From positions 329,072,305-329,136,304 of the forward strand of contig CM042689.1 of the NCBI GenBank assembly GCA_023614405.1: a stretch of 64,000 bases of DNA. Direction: 5' to 3'. Each line of letters opens with the position of its first letter. Positions within the stretch are counted from its first letter, which is position 1. Made by a program: the position numbers and the translations under genes. A model generated the notes under the pieces. That model searched no databases and had not been told where the DNA came from. It saw only the letters and a list, made by a program, of their open reading frames with translations. The stretch is from Avena insularis. Taxonomy: Eukaryota; Streptophyta; Magnoliopsida; Poales; Poaceae. Below are positions 32,046 through 44,239 of the stretch, in pieces.

Positions 32046-32933
32046 ACGTGTATGGTGAGCATCATTGAGCGCATTTGGTTTGGTAGGTTGCAAGAGGTTG
32101 GGACAGACCATAAAAACGACATCGTTTGGATGCTTGCACCTCCAGCTTGTGGCCAGCGCAAATGTTAAAGCAGTCTAGAGATGGCCTGCAGACATTGCTT
32201 GCATCGGCTGTCTTCATGGAGCCTGCCCTGGGCAAGCGAAAAAGCACGGTCCTGCTACACGCATGGGGAAGAGGAGGGAGAGGCCGCGTCCCTTTGGGAA
32301 CGCACACCATAAATTTTCTCACCGCCAAGTCCTCTCCCTCTAAATACTCTTCTCTCTCCCTCCCCTCTTGGTGGTTCTGCTGTGGCGACGAATCTGTCGC
32401 CAACCATCGACACCAGCATTGACAGGTTCGTCGTAGTTTTCGGTGTTCTCAAGTATGTCTCTTCCTCGACCAGCCGTATGCGCTACATCTGCTGAACGAT
32501 ACCTTGTCGGCCTCAATAGCTTCATCGACTTGATAATGGTGGTAACTTGTACCCCTAAGCTTTCTTGACTATAGATCTTCATCTAGGTGCTTAGGATTAG
32601 GGTCCTCGATGGCATGCAGTGTAGATCTGTAGGGATAACCCCTGATCTAGGGTTTATTTTTGATTAGGGGTTTACCATTGCTGGTAGATGAGTGCGGTTT
32701 GTGATCTGGGTTGTTTCTCTGGAATTTTGGTGGGTGGTTTCTTGGCGTCGTGTTCACCACTAAATTTGCTTTAGACGATGATCAAAACCGCGAGCGATGG
32801 TGGATGAATATTTGCACCAAGTTAGCCGACTATTAACCGATGACCGCATGCAATTCAGAACTTGCAAATATTGTGGATGAATATTTGCACCAAGTTAGCC
32901 GACGATTAATCAGTGACCGCATGCGCGGGTCGT
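32046..32933 (+). other. Possible 5' end of a gene cut by a retrotransposon
   Basis: GC-richer than its neighbours. It contains a TATA-like ctctaaatactcttctctct (32337-32356), then CT-rich leader-like sequence and intron-like T-rich sequence with gatctagggtttattttt (32643-32660). No protein was recognised. The arrangement resembles a grass promoter and leader whose body has been separated by element A at 32934, but this is weak. Confidence 0.25.
32801..32928. repeat. 73-bp direct duplication
   Basis: The segment tggatgaatatttgcaccaa...gaccgcatgc occurs at 32801 and again at 32874 with a few substitutions, immediately before element A starts at 32934. Confidence 0.8.
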
Positions 32934-33011
32934 TGATACATTATAAACGTATCTATAATTTGTGATGTTCCATGCTTGTTTAGTATCTACTTTGCTTTTC
33001 TTTGTCTACAC
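32934..33011 (+). mobile_element. Element A 5' LTR, first 78 bp
   Basis: It matches the start of the 3' LTR (56930 on) closely: TGATAC, AACGTATCTATAATTT and gtatctactttgcttt. It ends abruptly where an inverted same-family LTR begins at 33012. Confidence 0.85.
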
Positions 33012-34680
33012 TGATGGCGCTCGGTGTTGATGTGTGAGCGCTTCGTTGGAAACCCTAAGAGCAAGGTGTGAAGAGCAAAACAGCAAGTCTTCCCTCAGTA
33101 AGAAACCGAGGTTATCGAACCAGTAGGAGGAAGGAAACGTCTCAAAGGTGTTGTAAGCAACGTGGAAACCTGCACAATACAAACTCAAGACTTTGTCCCA
33201 ACGAACAGTGAGGTTGTCAAGCTCACCGGTTTGCTGTAACAAAGGATTAAATATATGATGTGAAAGGTGATGATGGTTTGCAGCAAGTAAACAATTAACA
33301 ATGGAAGATGTATCAATGGTAAAAATTGGACCGGGGTCCATAGTTCACTAGAGGTGCTCTCCTTAGATAAACAACATGGCATGAAGGGTAAACAAATTAC
33401 AACAGTACAATTAACAGGAACTGAGCAAGACATAATAATGCAATACTAGACAAAAAGATCCTATGAGATTTGATTGGGCAATACAACAATATACATAGAC
33501 CGCCATCCAACTGTATCTATGACTAGAAGTCCACCTTCAGGTTATCATCCGAACCTCCAAAGATTAAGTTGCAAACAATGCATAACCGCTTTAAGCAAAG
33601 TGTGTAAGGTAAACAGTCCACTTGTTCCATGAACAAGAGACCGTTGTTTTCTTCCTAATGACAACAACACATCTACAACCGAAGAGATTTCTGTCACTTC
33701 CCTTGGAAACTAGAGGCATGAACCCACTATCGAGCATAAATACCCCTCTTAGAGTCACTAGCAACTACTTGGCCAAGATAGCTACTAACAACGGAGAGCA
33801 TGCAAGATCACAAACAACACAGACATGATAAAATCAGATAGACAAAACCATTAATCAATCTGACATAGTAATCTCAATATCCATCGGATCCCCATAAACA
33901 CAACATGCATAATTACAAATAGATTAGATCTTGATCATGAACAGAGCTCATAAGATCTATACATGAAAGCACAAAGGAGGAGATACAACCATCTAGCTAC
34001 TACATGGACCCGTAGTCCAAGGTGGAACTACTCACGCTTCATACCGGAGAAGAAGGCCTCCAGGATGATCTCCCCTCCGGCAGGGTGCCGGGAAGAACTT
34101 CAGATCCCCCGATCTAGGGACGATGGTGGCGGCGGATACAAAAGGTTTCATGGAGTTTTGATCAGATGCCTAGGGTTTCTGCATCGGGGGATTCTTATAG
34201 GCGAAGAGGCGAGACTAGGAGGCGGACAGGGGGGCCACACCCTACCTAGGCGCGGGCCAGTCTTGGTCGCGCCTAGGGGGGTCTGGACGCCCTATGGCGC
34301 CCCTCCATCTCGTCTTCTGGATTCGTGTCGCCCACGGTAAAATATTGACTTTGGCTTTTGTCCCGTCCAATTATGAGAATATTGATTTTCTGCCTTTATG
34401 GAACCAAAAACAGAAGAAAACAAGCAACTGACACCGTGACAACTTGTTAATAGGTTAGTTCAAGAAAACATATAAAAACACCTCAAACTATAGACAAAAC
34501 AAAGCAAAGTAGATACTAAACAAGCATGGAGCATCAAAATTATAGATACGTTTATGATGTATCAAGCATCCCCAAGCTTAACTCCTACTCGTCCTAGAGT
34601 AGGTAAGGGATAAAAGAATAATTTTTGAGGTGACATGCATCATCAAAACCAAGATCAAACCAATTGCAAGCATTCTTTAG
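33012..34680 (-). mobile_element. Remnant of same-family element inserted in A's LTR
   Basis: On the minus strand this reads 116 bp of 3' interior sequence with a polypurine-like aagcttggggatgc (34680-34565), then a complete LTR of 1553 bp from TGATACATCATAAACG (34564) to gcgccatca (33012). The left boundary is an intact LTR terminus, as in a true insertion into A's LTR at position 78. On the right the insert stops inside its own interior and A's LTR resumes at about position 335. So a later deletion removed most of the inserted element and about 250 bp of the target LTR. Confidence 0.85.
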
Positions 34681-35858
34681 ACTGGCCGCCTCCCAGTCTC
34701 GCCTCTTCGCCTATAAGAAGCCCCCGATGCCTAAACCCTAAGGACCCAATCAATATTCCACGAAACCTTCTATAGCCGCTGCCACCATCGTCCCTAGATC
34801 GGGGGATCTGAAGCTCTTCCCGGCACCCTGCCGGAGGGGAGATCATCTTGGAGGCATTCTTCTTCATTATGCCAAACTCCATTATGAAGCGTGAGTAGTT
34901 CCACCTTGGACTACGGGTCCATGTAGTAGCTAGATGGTTGTATCTCCTCCTTTGTGCTTTCATGTCTAGATCTTGTGAGCTCCGCTCATGATCAAGATCT
35001 CATCTATTTGTAATCATACATGTTGTGTTTGCGGGGATCCGATGGATATTGAGATTACTATGTCAGATTGATTAATGGTTTTGTCTTATTGATTCTATCA
35101 TGTCTGTGTTGTTTGTGATCTTGCATGCTCTTCGTTGTTAGTAGCTATCTTGGCCAAGTAGTTGCTAGTGACTCCAAGAGGGGGTATTTATGCTCGATAG
35201 TTCATGCCACTATTTAATCTAAGGTAAGTGACAGAAATCTCTAAGGTTGTAGATGTGTTGTTGCCACTAGGGAGAAAACAACGGTCTCTTGTTCATGGAA
35301 CAAGTGGATTGTTTACCTTACACACTTTGCTTAAAGCAGTTGTTTGTTGCTTGCAACTTAATACTGTAGGGGGTTCGGATGATAACCCAAAGGTGGACTT
35401 CTAGTCATAGATGCAGTTGGATGGCGGTCTATGTATCTTGTTGTATTGCCCAATCGAATCTCATAGGATCATGATGTCTAGTATTGCATTGTAATGCCTT
35501 GCTCAGTCCTGTCAATTGCCCTGCTGCAATTTGTTTACCCAGCATGCCATGTTTGTTTATCTAAGGAGAACACCTATAGTGAACGATGGACCCCGGTCCA
35601 ATCTTTACCATTACCTTCCACACCATACAGTTAATCCTTTGTTACAGCAACCGGTGAGATTGACAACCTCACTGTTCGTTGGGGCAAAGTCTTGAGTTTG
35701 TGTTGTGCAGGACTCCAAGTTGCTTGCAACACCTTTGAGACGTTTCCTTCCTCCTACTGGTTCGATAACCTTGGTTTCTTACTGAGGGAAGACTGGCTGA
35801 TGTGCTCTTCACACCTTGCTCTTGGGGTTTCTCGACGAAGCGCTCTCAAGCGCCATCA
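34681..35858 (+). mobile_element. Element A 5' LTR, remaining part
   Basis: It resumes with the segment containing gcctataagaagcccccgat, also found at 57291 in the 3' LTR, and ends at gcgccatca. It is an inverted copy of most of the neighbouring minus-strand LTR (33012 to about 34222). Confidence 0.85.
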
Positions 35859-35868
35859 ACAAGTTTTC

Positions 35869-35886
35869 TGGCGCTATTGCCAGGGA
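35869..35886 (+). promoter_or_regulatory. Primer-binding site of element A
   Basis: tggcgctattgccaggga lies ten bases after the LTR end. It resembles a tRNA-Asp-type primer-binding site with a few substitutions. Confidence 0.65.
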
Positions 35887-36103
35887 GGCTAAGGACGTCT
35901 TCACAAGGGGAGTCCTTCTCAAACTTTCTCTTTACTTTGTTTTTATTTTGCTTAGTTTCTTGTGCTTGGTTTTGTTTGCCTCTTTTTATCAAAAACTCCA
36001 AAAAAAATAGTTTGGTTTGGTTTGCTTTCTCTTATCAAAAACACAAAAAAATTAGTTCTTGCTCTAGTTGCTGCTGTTGTTGGCTTGCTCCACTTTTGCC
36101 AAA

Positions 36104-36853
36104 ATGAAATCTGCTGACAACACCAAGTTGTGTGACTTCACTAGCACAAGCAACAATGATTTCCTTAGCACTCCAATTGCTCCACCTGCTCCTGATGCTA
36201 CCTTTTATGAAATTAAGCCTGCTTTGTTGAATCTTATGATGGGAGAGCAATTTGCTGGTGCTAGTTCTGATGATGATGCTGCCCATCTCAATAACTTTGT
36301 TGAACTTTGTGAGATGCAAAAATATAAGGATGTAGATGGGGATACTATTAAGCTCAAGTTGTTTCCTTTCTCCTTGAGAGGAAAAGCTAAAGAATGGTTG
36401 CTATCCTTGCCTAGAAATAGTATTGATTCTTGGATTAAGTGCAAAGATGCTTTTATTGGAAAGTACTACCCTCCTGCTAAGATTATATCTATGAGAAGTG
36501 ATATTATGAAATTTAAACAACTTGATAATGAACATGTTGCTCAAGCTTGGAAAAGAATGAAATCTTTGGTTAAGAATTGTTCCACTCATGGACTTACTGC
36601 TTGGATGATTATCCAGACTTTTTATGCAGGTTTGAACTTCTCTTCAAAAAACCTGTTGGATTCAGCTGCTGGAGGTACCTTTATGACCATCACCTTGGGT
36701 GCTGCAACAAAACTCCTTGATAATATCATGGTTAATTATTTTGAATGGCACACTGAGAGAGCTCCACATGGTAAGAAGGTCTCTGTTGAAGAAACCTCCT
36801 CTTTGAGTGATAAGATTGATGTAATCATGGCTATGCTTGTTAATGGGAAAGCT
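36104..36853 (+). pseudogene. Element A gag, N-terminal part
   Basis: The start is ATG 36104 (MKSADNTKLCDF). It contains the Retrotrans_gag capsid region: FPFSLRGKAKEWL near 36365-36400 and W(I)KCKDAFIGKYYPP near 36433-36475. The frame is open until element B interrupts it at 36859. The target duplication ccttt is at 36854-36858, and the other half of the ORF continues after 51475. Gag would form the particle that packages the RNA. Confidence 0.88.
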
Positions 36854-36858
36854 CCTTT

Positions 36859-37355
36859 TGACGAGGTTTAATCTTGTCAATGCCCATTGTTATGAGCTTG
36901 GGTTTTGGAGAAGATGGGGATGCTGGAGATCGCGGAACGGTTAGCAAACAAGCAACACGGGGACACGAGGTTTACCCAGGTTCAGGCCCCCGGAGGGAAA
37001 ACCCTACTCCTGCTTGTCTGCTCTTGATTACGGTGGAACCGAAAGTTACAAGGGTGCGCAGATGCAATCTGGCGTGGAGGTGTGTATGCGATGGTATGAA
37101 GTGCCCTCCTAGTCATGCCCTCCTAGCCTTTATATAGAGATAGGCAGGTCCCGGACACAGATCGAGTCGGTTACAGGTTTTAGGGTTTGCCCCTTTGAAT
37201 ATCCTATCTATTCTAGTCTTGCTCTCCAAGGATCCGAAGACATCATGGGCTTGGGCCACCCGAAAGTCTTCATGGTCCGTGTATATTCTTGTGGGCCTTC
37301 CTTGGGCTGGACCAGGTATGCTAAGGTCGTGTACCCGTGGGGTATAACCATGTCA
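36859..37355 (-). mobile_element. Element B 3' LTR
   Basis: 497 bp, TGACGAGG...ACCATGTCA on the plus strand. It differs from the 5' LTR by about 16 substitutions over ~465 aligned bases (hand count) plus two indels: a deletion of about 17 bp near ggttttggagaagatgg and a short duplication of tcatgccctccta. Confidence 0.92.
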
Positions 37356-38635
37356 GTAGCCCACGAGTGTTCAGTCAAATCGTAGATTCGGCTGAGGACT
37401 CTTCAATCTTTCGGGTGCAGCTATTTTCTGTTCATCAGAGAAATGATTTTAGTGTGTAGGGATTGTTGATGCGTGTGCCTGACTCTCTCGACGGATCAGG
37501 GCCAGTTAACTATCTTAGGACAAAACAACACGATCTTCTTCAGATTCGAGTCCCTTGACTCGAACCCGGAACACATGCTGGCGTAATTCGACTCAGGCTG
37601 TTGAGGACTTACAGGAGTGGAATCCCAGTGATTTTCGAATGATGTACCCAACGCGTCCGTCGGGATTTCCATCGCGCCTGCTGGCACAAATTTTTACTAG
37701 CAGAGCGTAGTCGTGTGCGTTGCCAGGCCATCAGACGGTATCTGTAGGTCTTATCTTTGCGTCGCAGACACAACATCCGAATGTTTATCACCACGGAGGT
37801 GTTTCGAGTGGCCAAGGAGGATGTTACTCACTTAGCGTTAACTGGGGCAAAGTTGCCGAAAAGTTTTTGCATGCTGACCCGAAGGATCGCAGTCGAAGAA
37901 TTCACAGGGTGCACGACCAGTGCTCCCTATGGGAGTAGCCCCCGAGTATCTGTTCGAGTCGTAGACTCGAGCAGAGACTTTAATTCAGTCGAATCCATCC
38001 TCCCTATGGGACTAGCCCCGATTCCGTAGTGGGGTCGTAGACTCGACATAGGACTCGAAGAATAGTTCAGTGGTGTAGTACCTTGGTCATACTTCAGGTG
38101 CACGGCCAGCGCTCCTGATAGGAGTAGCCCCCGAGTAGTTATTCGAATCATAGATTCGAGTGAGTACTTTTAGCTTTGTAGTCGAAGATTCGTAGCTGTT
38201 GCTAGTATAGCTTTGATGACGTCAGTGCTGACGATCGGTGACCTCAAGCGTCTGCGGTGCCAGAGATGACGTGACTGGACGATCATGGGTCTCACCTTAT
38301 GACTTTGAATTGACTGATCACGCGCGACATGGATATAATTACGGCATCGCCTCGGTTTCCGTGCGTAGTGGACAGCGTGCGAGAGACGGTTCGCTGCCAT
38401 GCTGACACGTGGACGGTTGGATTTTGATGTTGGCTCTAGGGCTTCCCGATGAACGGTCATCGTGTATCGTCTTCGTCCTTATAATCAGTAGGGGAAAAAA
38501 TTTGTTTGTTTTCACCACAGCCATTCTCGTTTCACTTCTTCCACCTTCTTGAGCTTTTCTCGCCGCACGCTGGAAGTTCTTCGATCCTTCCCATCTTCGT
38601 TCCTGCGCTCACATCGTCGCCGTTGCCGCATTGCA
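37356..38635. other. Element B non-coding 3' region
   Basis: Between the 3' LTR and the antisense gene. It contains three or more degenerate units with gggagtagcccccgagt...ttcgagtcgtagactcga (37927-37970, 38004-38050, 38113-38160), each holding a small dyad tcgagtc/gactcga. The stretch 38440-38560, with tataatcagtagggg, is a candidate promoter for the plus-strand gene. No protein is encoded. Confidence 0.55.
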
Positions 38636-41600
38636 ATGGGGAAATCAAGGAAGACCTCCCCGCAGTTGGTACCAGCGCTGCTGCCGGCGGCAAGAAGGGT
38701 GCCGCCGCTACTCGCGTGACCGATGGTGGCTAGCGGCGGTCAGAGACGCGCGAGGGTGACCTGCACAAGCTTCGTGAGCAGGGTCTGATCCCGCAGGACA
38801 AGCAGGCCGTCAAGATTCGTGGCGACAAGGTAATTCCCCGTCCACCCGCTGGGTTTTGGGTCATGTTTGTCGCTTTTGTCCTTTAGGGCTTTTCTCTCCC
38901 AGTCCACGATTTTCTCCGTGGATTGCTTTTCTTCTATGGCATCCAACTCCATCATCTTTCACCAAATTATGTTCTTCACATCGCATGCTTCATCACCTTC
39001 TGCGAGTGCTGGCTCGGTATCGAGCCGCACTTTGGCCTCTTCCAGAAGCTCTATTCCGTGAAGAGGCAATCTGGCTCCGATGGCGTTTATCCCATCGGCG
39101 GCTGCATCATTTCCCTTAAATCTAACTTTCTCTTCTTTTCTTTTTCTATGTCTGAGTCCGTCCAATACTTGCCGAGGCGATGGTTTTACATCCGCGACTC
39201 CACAGTGGACGGGCAAAATTTTGGGCTTGCTCCTTTTGACCCCTCCCAGAAAATCCAGCCGAAGAGGTCCTGGAAGAACCACGTCTTGGATGGTGAGGTG
39301 GCAGAGATAGAGGAGCTCTATCATCGGGTGGAGGATCTTCAGGTGATTCCGGATAAAGAGGTGAACGGTGTGGATATCATCCGCACCTTCCTCCAACGTC
39401 GGGTGTAGCCGCTCCAGGCTAGGGCGCACCCGATGTTCCTTTATTCTGGCCTCCACGATCCGACTAGGGTTTCGACTAGAGAGGTCTCCAAGGGGGACGT
39501 CGATGGAATCCTCCGGCCGCTGCTGAAGTTTAAAGCTGACGAGGACATTCTGGGTAGCTCGCTGACTCTTCCATTCAGGGCTTCTCGACCGGTGCCGCAG
39601 GTGTAGATCTGGGACGTGCGCGTAGCGCTTTTTTGACTGTGTTTTCTTGCTGTTCGTTTATTCTGAAAGTTTGTTTTCTTTTGTGCAGGAGTTCAAGGTA
39701 CCTGGCATGGCGCCTCCACTACCCGAACATTTTCCGGATGCACCGAACAATGAGGTAGTGGACTCCATGTCTGAGCTCCCTTCAGCGCGGTCACCGGCTG
39801 AAGAAACCTTTGAGTCGAGCGAGGAGCAGACTCGAAAGCGAACACGGAGCTCGAGCGAATCGTCGGATGCCTCGACTCCGCCTACGTCTAGGAACCCGCC
39901 ATGCCTTGTGCGTCACAGTGGAGCTGATGGTGGCTCTTCCTCTCCTATTCTGGCCGTGCCCGTGCGGGCTGTGGTGCCGCAGGCGTCGGTGAAGCGGAAG
40001 AAGGAAGAGAAGAAGGGCAAGAGGGCCTTGCCTGTCTTCAACTTGAGCGATATGGACTCGTAAGTATCTTCAGTTGCTTTTTGCTCTCTTTCATTTTTGC
40101 TTGCTTGTATTTGACTGATGTTTTCTTTTGTAGCCACTCCTCCGATGGCTCGTTTAGCGATGGCGCTCGGGAGATGGTTGGGGAGTTGAAGGTTGCACCT
40201 CCTCCCTCGCAGACGGTGGCCACCTCTGGGGGCGTTGCTCTGAACCCTTCTCCGCAGGAGGCTCGGGTGATTGTCTCCCAGAAGACTACAGCCGGACCTT
40301 CGGAGTCGTCGTCTGATCATGTAAGTGTTTCGTTCTTGCCGTGGGGAGAGCCCCCGAGCATTTTTCATATGATCTGCTGATCATTACTTCTGTTTTGTGC
40401 GCGTCTCGGGGGAAGGCCCTGAGCGCTTTTATTATGCTTGATTTGTTGTGCTCATCTTTTGGGTGCAGCCCCAAGCCCTTTTTAGGATGAGTTGCTTCTT
40501 CTCAGAGCCTTTTGTGCAAGGCGCCAACCAGCTGGTGAAGCAGCACCTGTTGTTGGAGGCCAGCCTCAAGCGGCTTTAGGGTACGTCCGTGAATAGGTCT
40601 TCTTTGTCTTCCTCTGCTTCCTTTCCCGTGAATCTGATACGTGTTCTATTTGCAGATGAGAACAATACCGCCCTCCGCGAGCTTGATGCTCTCAAAAAGA
40701 GCCTCGGGCGAGCGGAGAAAAAGGCCGAGGACACTGTTGGTGCAAAGGAGCGCCTCGAGCAGGAGTTATCCAACGCAGCTGCGGCCAAGGAGCGTCTACA
40801 GCAGGAGGCTATGGACCGCGAGGAGCAGCTAGCCACCATCGCGTCTTCCCGCGAGAGGAAGGTAGCCGAAAAGCTGATGGCTGCAGCCAAGGCTATTTCG
40901 GGTGAGTAGTTTTTCGCCTGTATGATTTTCTTCAGTTGCCTTTGTCTCTCTGGCTTTAGTTGATGCTTACTTTGCCTCTTCCGTTTACCCAAATGCCACG
41001 GGCATTGAGTTTGACCGCAGTGCCATAGAGCACGGAAGTGCTCTGGATGATGCTACTGCGGCGGTCGAAGACCGCTGCAGCACTGTGGTTGGCTCACTTG
41101 CCAAGGCTAAGGAGGTTCTTGGACGCTTCTACAAGGAGCTCGTTACCAAGGGCGTTGCCCTTGAGGATGTCGATTTGTTGGCGGATGCGTTGTCAGCCGA
41201 CGCGCCTGCGGCGTACAAGCGCAAGCAGAAGGGCATTGGCGCTTCCATGGGGCTGGCGATGGCCATGGCATCTGGAGCGGAGCTGGATCTTCATCAGGTC
41301 ACCTCCCAGATGCCAACTGCTCCCGACTGATCTGAGGTTGCCTTTGCCCTCTATGCTGCCCGCTGTAAACGCTACGGGCCAAAGCTGATTGACCTGCTGG
41401 CGGAGTATACGGTGAGGCAGCAGGGCAAGGCCAAGAGCAGGCAATCCGGCTCCGAGGCCACTCAGGATGCAGCTGCTTAGGCCTTGTAGTTATAGGATAG
41501 CTTTTGCTTGCTTTTGTTGTAAATATGTTATGAACACTGCTTGTGCCATGCAGTGGCTTTTGTTATATATAATGAATCTCCGAGCTGTTTGCCCACTCGT

Positions 41601-42431
41601 GTGTTTGTTTATATCTTTGCTTCTTTCCTCTAGGGGCCTTCGGGTGGTGATCCTGTCGATACTTCGCCTGTGCCGCAGCTGTGGCCATCCTTGGATGATG
41701 TGTCACAGCTTGTATTTCTTCGTGACCGCGTTCGTAGTCTTGAGAAGGAGTTGCTTGGCATACGAGGTCGCGCAGATGTATGGAAGTCGAAGGCGGAGCA
41801 AGGTGCCCCTAGAGAGGAGTATCTGATGGGGGAGTTGCGGCGTTTGGCTGAACAACTTCAGTGTGAGTTTCTTTGAGCTGCTGCTCGTTTTTCGAATGCG
41901 CCTGTTGGCTTGTCGTCTTACTTTGTAGGTGTTGCAGGTGCGAACCTTGTTCCTAAGAAGGAAAAGGAGCGCGTTGTTGTTCGGATCAACTGCTTGACGC
42001 AACAAGACATGGAAGCCGGTGGATTTTTCTGGATGGACCGTGATCGTGCCATGGTCCTTGCGACTGTGCAAGATCGTGTTCACCAGGTTTCGCGGGTGCT
42101 GCGGCAAGTGAAGATTTCCTTGGCGTCAATTATGCATGTGATGTTTCCCCTAGACGAGGCGCCATCGACTCTCTGGGGCTTGCTGGCGAAGTTTCGAGAT
42201 GTGCATCATGTCAGGGAGCTCGTGCGACATCAGTTGGTTGCAGGGGTGAAGGCTGTGCTTTCCCTCGTGCGGATGCATTGCCCTGATGTAGATCTTGCTG
42301 CTGTTGCGGTTGGGCCGCCTCTTCAGCCGGATGGTGGCATGTGGGACATGTGTCCGCATTACGCGGCTGTAAGGCAGTATGCCGAACAAGTTGTAGATCT
42401 ATTTGAGCATCGTGCGCAGGCGATTGTTTAG
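38636..42431 (+). pseudogene. Antisense extra gene of element B (Transposase_28-like)
   Basis: A multi-exon gene running opposite to element B's own gag-pol. The likely start ATG is 38636 (MGKSRK in frame). The segment 38780-39170 matches the plant putative gypsy-type transposon domain (PF04195): LLFFYGIQLHHLSPN, then VKRQSGSDGVYPIGG, then a WFYIRD motif. Later exons (39647-40063, 40139-40321, 40589-40909, 41085-41330, 41670-41870, 41930-42431) are separated by short introns with GT/AG-like borders. They encode Ser/Pro-rich linkers and long Ala/Glu/Lys-rich coiled-coil segments (for example ERLEQELSNAAAAKERLQQE). Stops occur near 38730, 38884 and 39406. Such antisense ORFs are known in Tat elements; their role is not established. 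Exon joins are approximate. Confidence 0.7.
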
Positions 42432-42800
42432 AATAGATAGGACCTGTAAAAAGATAGATGTAAAATTTGTATGTATTTGGCTGGGCGTGTTATGCCCCTT
42501 CCTGTAAAGGTTGATTGTTTTTAGCACGTGGTGCTTTGTTTGTATGCGTGCCCTTTTCGTTAGCCTGACATGATCAGCTACTCATGTGTACACGCGTTAT
42601 CCTTAGTCGACGAAGTCGTGAGGTGAGGGGAGCCCCCCGAGTGTGTTGTAACATGAAGAAACTGCGAATAATAGATAATTTTTTTGGGCGAGACACTTAG
42701 CTTTATTCATATTGTAGTGAGGAGGTACATTGTTCGGCTGAGTAGCCTTGGCTGAATAGCCTTATTGAAAGTAAAAGGAGGAGGGTAGCTAGGGGTAGAA

Positions 42801-43964
42801 GCGTCACAGTTGTGCGACGTTCCATGGGTTGGAGTATGCGACTCTAGACTCCACGTGCTTGAGGCGATAGGCGCCACCTGGGATGACTTCGGTGACGACG
42901 TAGGGTCCTTCCCAGGGTGACTCGAGCTTCTTCGGTCGCTCTTGCTTGAGTCGTAGGACTAGGTCTCCTTCGACGAAGGACCTTGGGCGCAGCCGACGGC
43001 TGTGATAGTTGCGGAGGCTCTGTTGGTAGACCGCTGATCGAGCCGTGGCTATGTCGTGTGCCTCATCGAGTGTGTCGATGGTGTCTTTGAGTGCGGTTGT
43101 CGATTCGGCTTCGCTATAGGCGACGACCCGTGGGGCCTTATGGCGTACTTCTGCAGGTAGCACGGCTTTGGCTCCGTGCACCATGAAGAAGGGCATGTAG
43201 CCAGTTGAGCTGTTTGGCGTCGTGCACAGGCTCTAGAGGACGGAGGGTAGCTCTTGTGTCCAGGCTCCCACGAGTTGCTGGAGTGGGCTCATTAGGCGTT
43301 TCTTGATGCCGCCACCGACGAGGCCGTTGGCCTTTTCGACTTGCCTGTTCGTTTGCGGGTGCGCCACGGAGGCGTATGTTATGTTGGTTCCGAGGTCTTC
43401 GCAGAAGTCCTGGAATTCTTTGGAGATGAAGTTCGACCCATTGTCGGTGATGATGCTGTGCGGCACGCCGAACCTATAAACAATGGATTCGAAGAACTTG
43501 ACGGGCGTTTTGCCCTTTTGGTTTGTGACGGGCATGACCTCTATCCACTTGGTGAACTTGTCCACTACGACCAGGAGGTAGACGTGCCCTCCTTTCGAGG
43601 ACTTGGGCAGTTTGCCGATCATATCGAGGCCCCATTGGGCGAAGGGCCAGGCCAGAGGTATGGGCCTGAGCTCCGATCCAGGTGCGTGCGGTTTATCTGC
43701 GAACCTCTAGCACCCGTTGCATCTTCGAACGATGTCCTTGGCATCGTTCATGGCCATTGGCCAGTAGAATCCAGCTCGTAGAGCTTTGGCGACAAGGCGC
43801 GGCTGCCCGCATGATGGCCGCAGATGCCCTCGTGGATGTCTTGGAGGATGGTTTTGCCGTCACCGATGGTGACGCACCTTTGGAGTACACCCGAAATGCT
43901 GCGCTTGTACAGTTCGCCATTGATGATGGTGAAGGCCTTGGACCGGCGAGATATGCGCGCATCC
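42801..43964 (-). pseudogene. Element B integrase
   Basis: Inserts the cDNA into the genome. The zinc-finger part is at about 43900-43690 (GHH and, in another frame, CNGC). The catalytic core at 43622-43233 shows FTKWIEV, then FGVPHSIITDNGSNF with the second Asp, and HPQTNRQVEKANGLV with the Glu. The C-terminal part at 43196-42804 has LVLRLKQ and WEGPYVVTEV. A stop or frame change separates the core from the C-terminal part near 43232. The catalytic triad appears conserved. Confidence 0.88.
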
Positions 43965-44239
43965 GTCAGTCATCGTGCGGTTCCTCGCTCATCGTATCGG
44001 ATGTATGGCTGTTTCCATGTTTCTTCGACTGCCATGACCTGCATCAGGTTGACCACTGTGACCTCTGTGTCGAGTTTTTCTGGTCCTTCCTGTCCTTCGG
44101 GTAGCGCAGCCCCCGAGTGTTCTGCCTCTTTGGGTGATCCCTTGGGGAATTTCCTTTTGATGGATGGCATGCAGATCTGTTCGAGGAACACACCTGGTGG
44201 TACCCGTGCGCAGGTGGAGCCGATGTTGGCGAGTCTGTC

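Noticed and set aside
33622..35010. Short frames such as 33963-34340 and 34655-34963
   Set aside because: They lie within LTR sequence and repeat in both orientations because of the inverted LTR; not genes.
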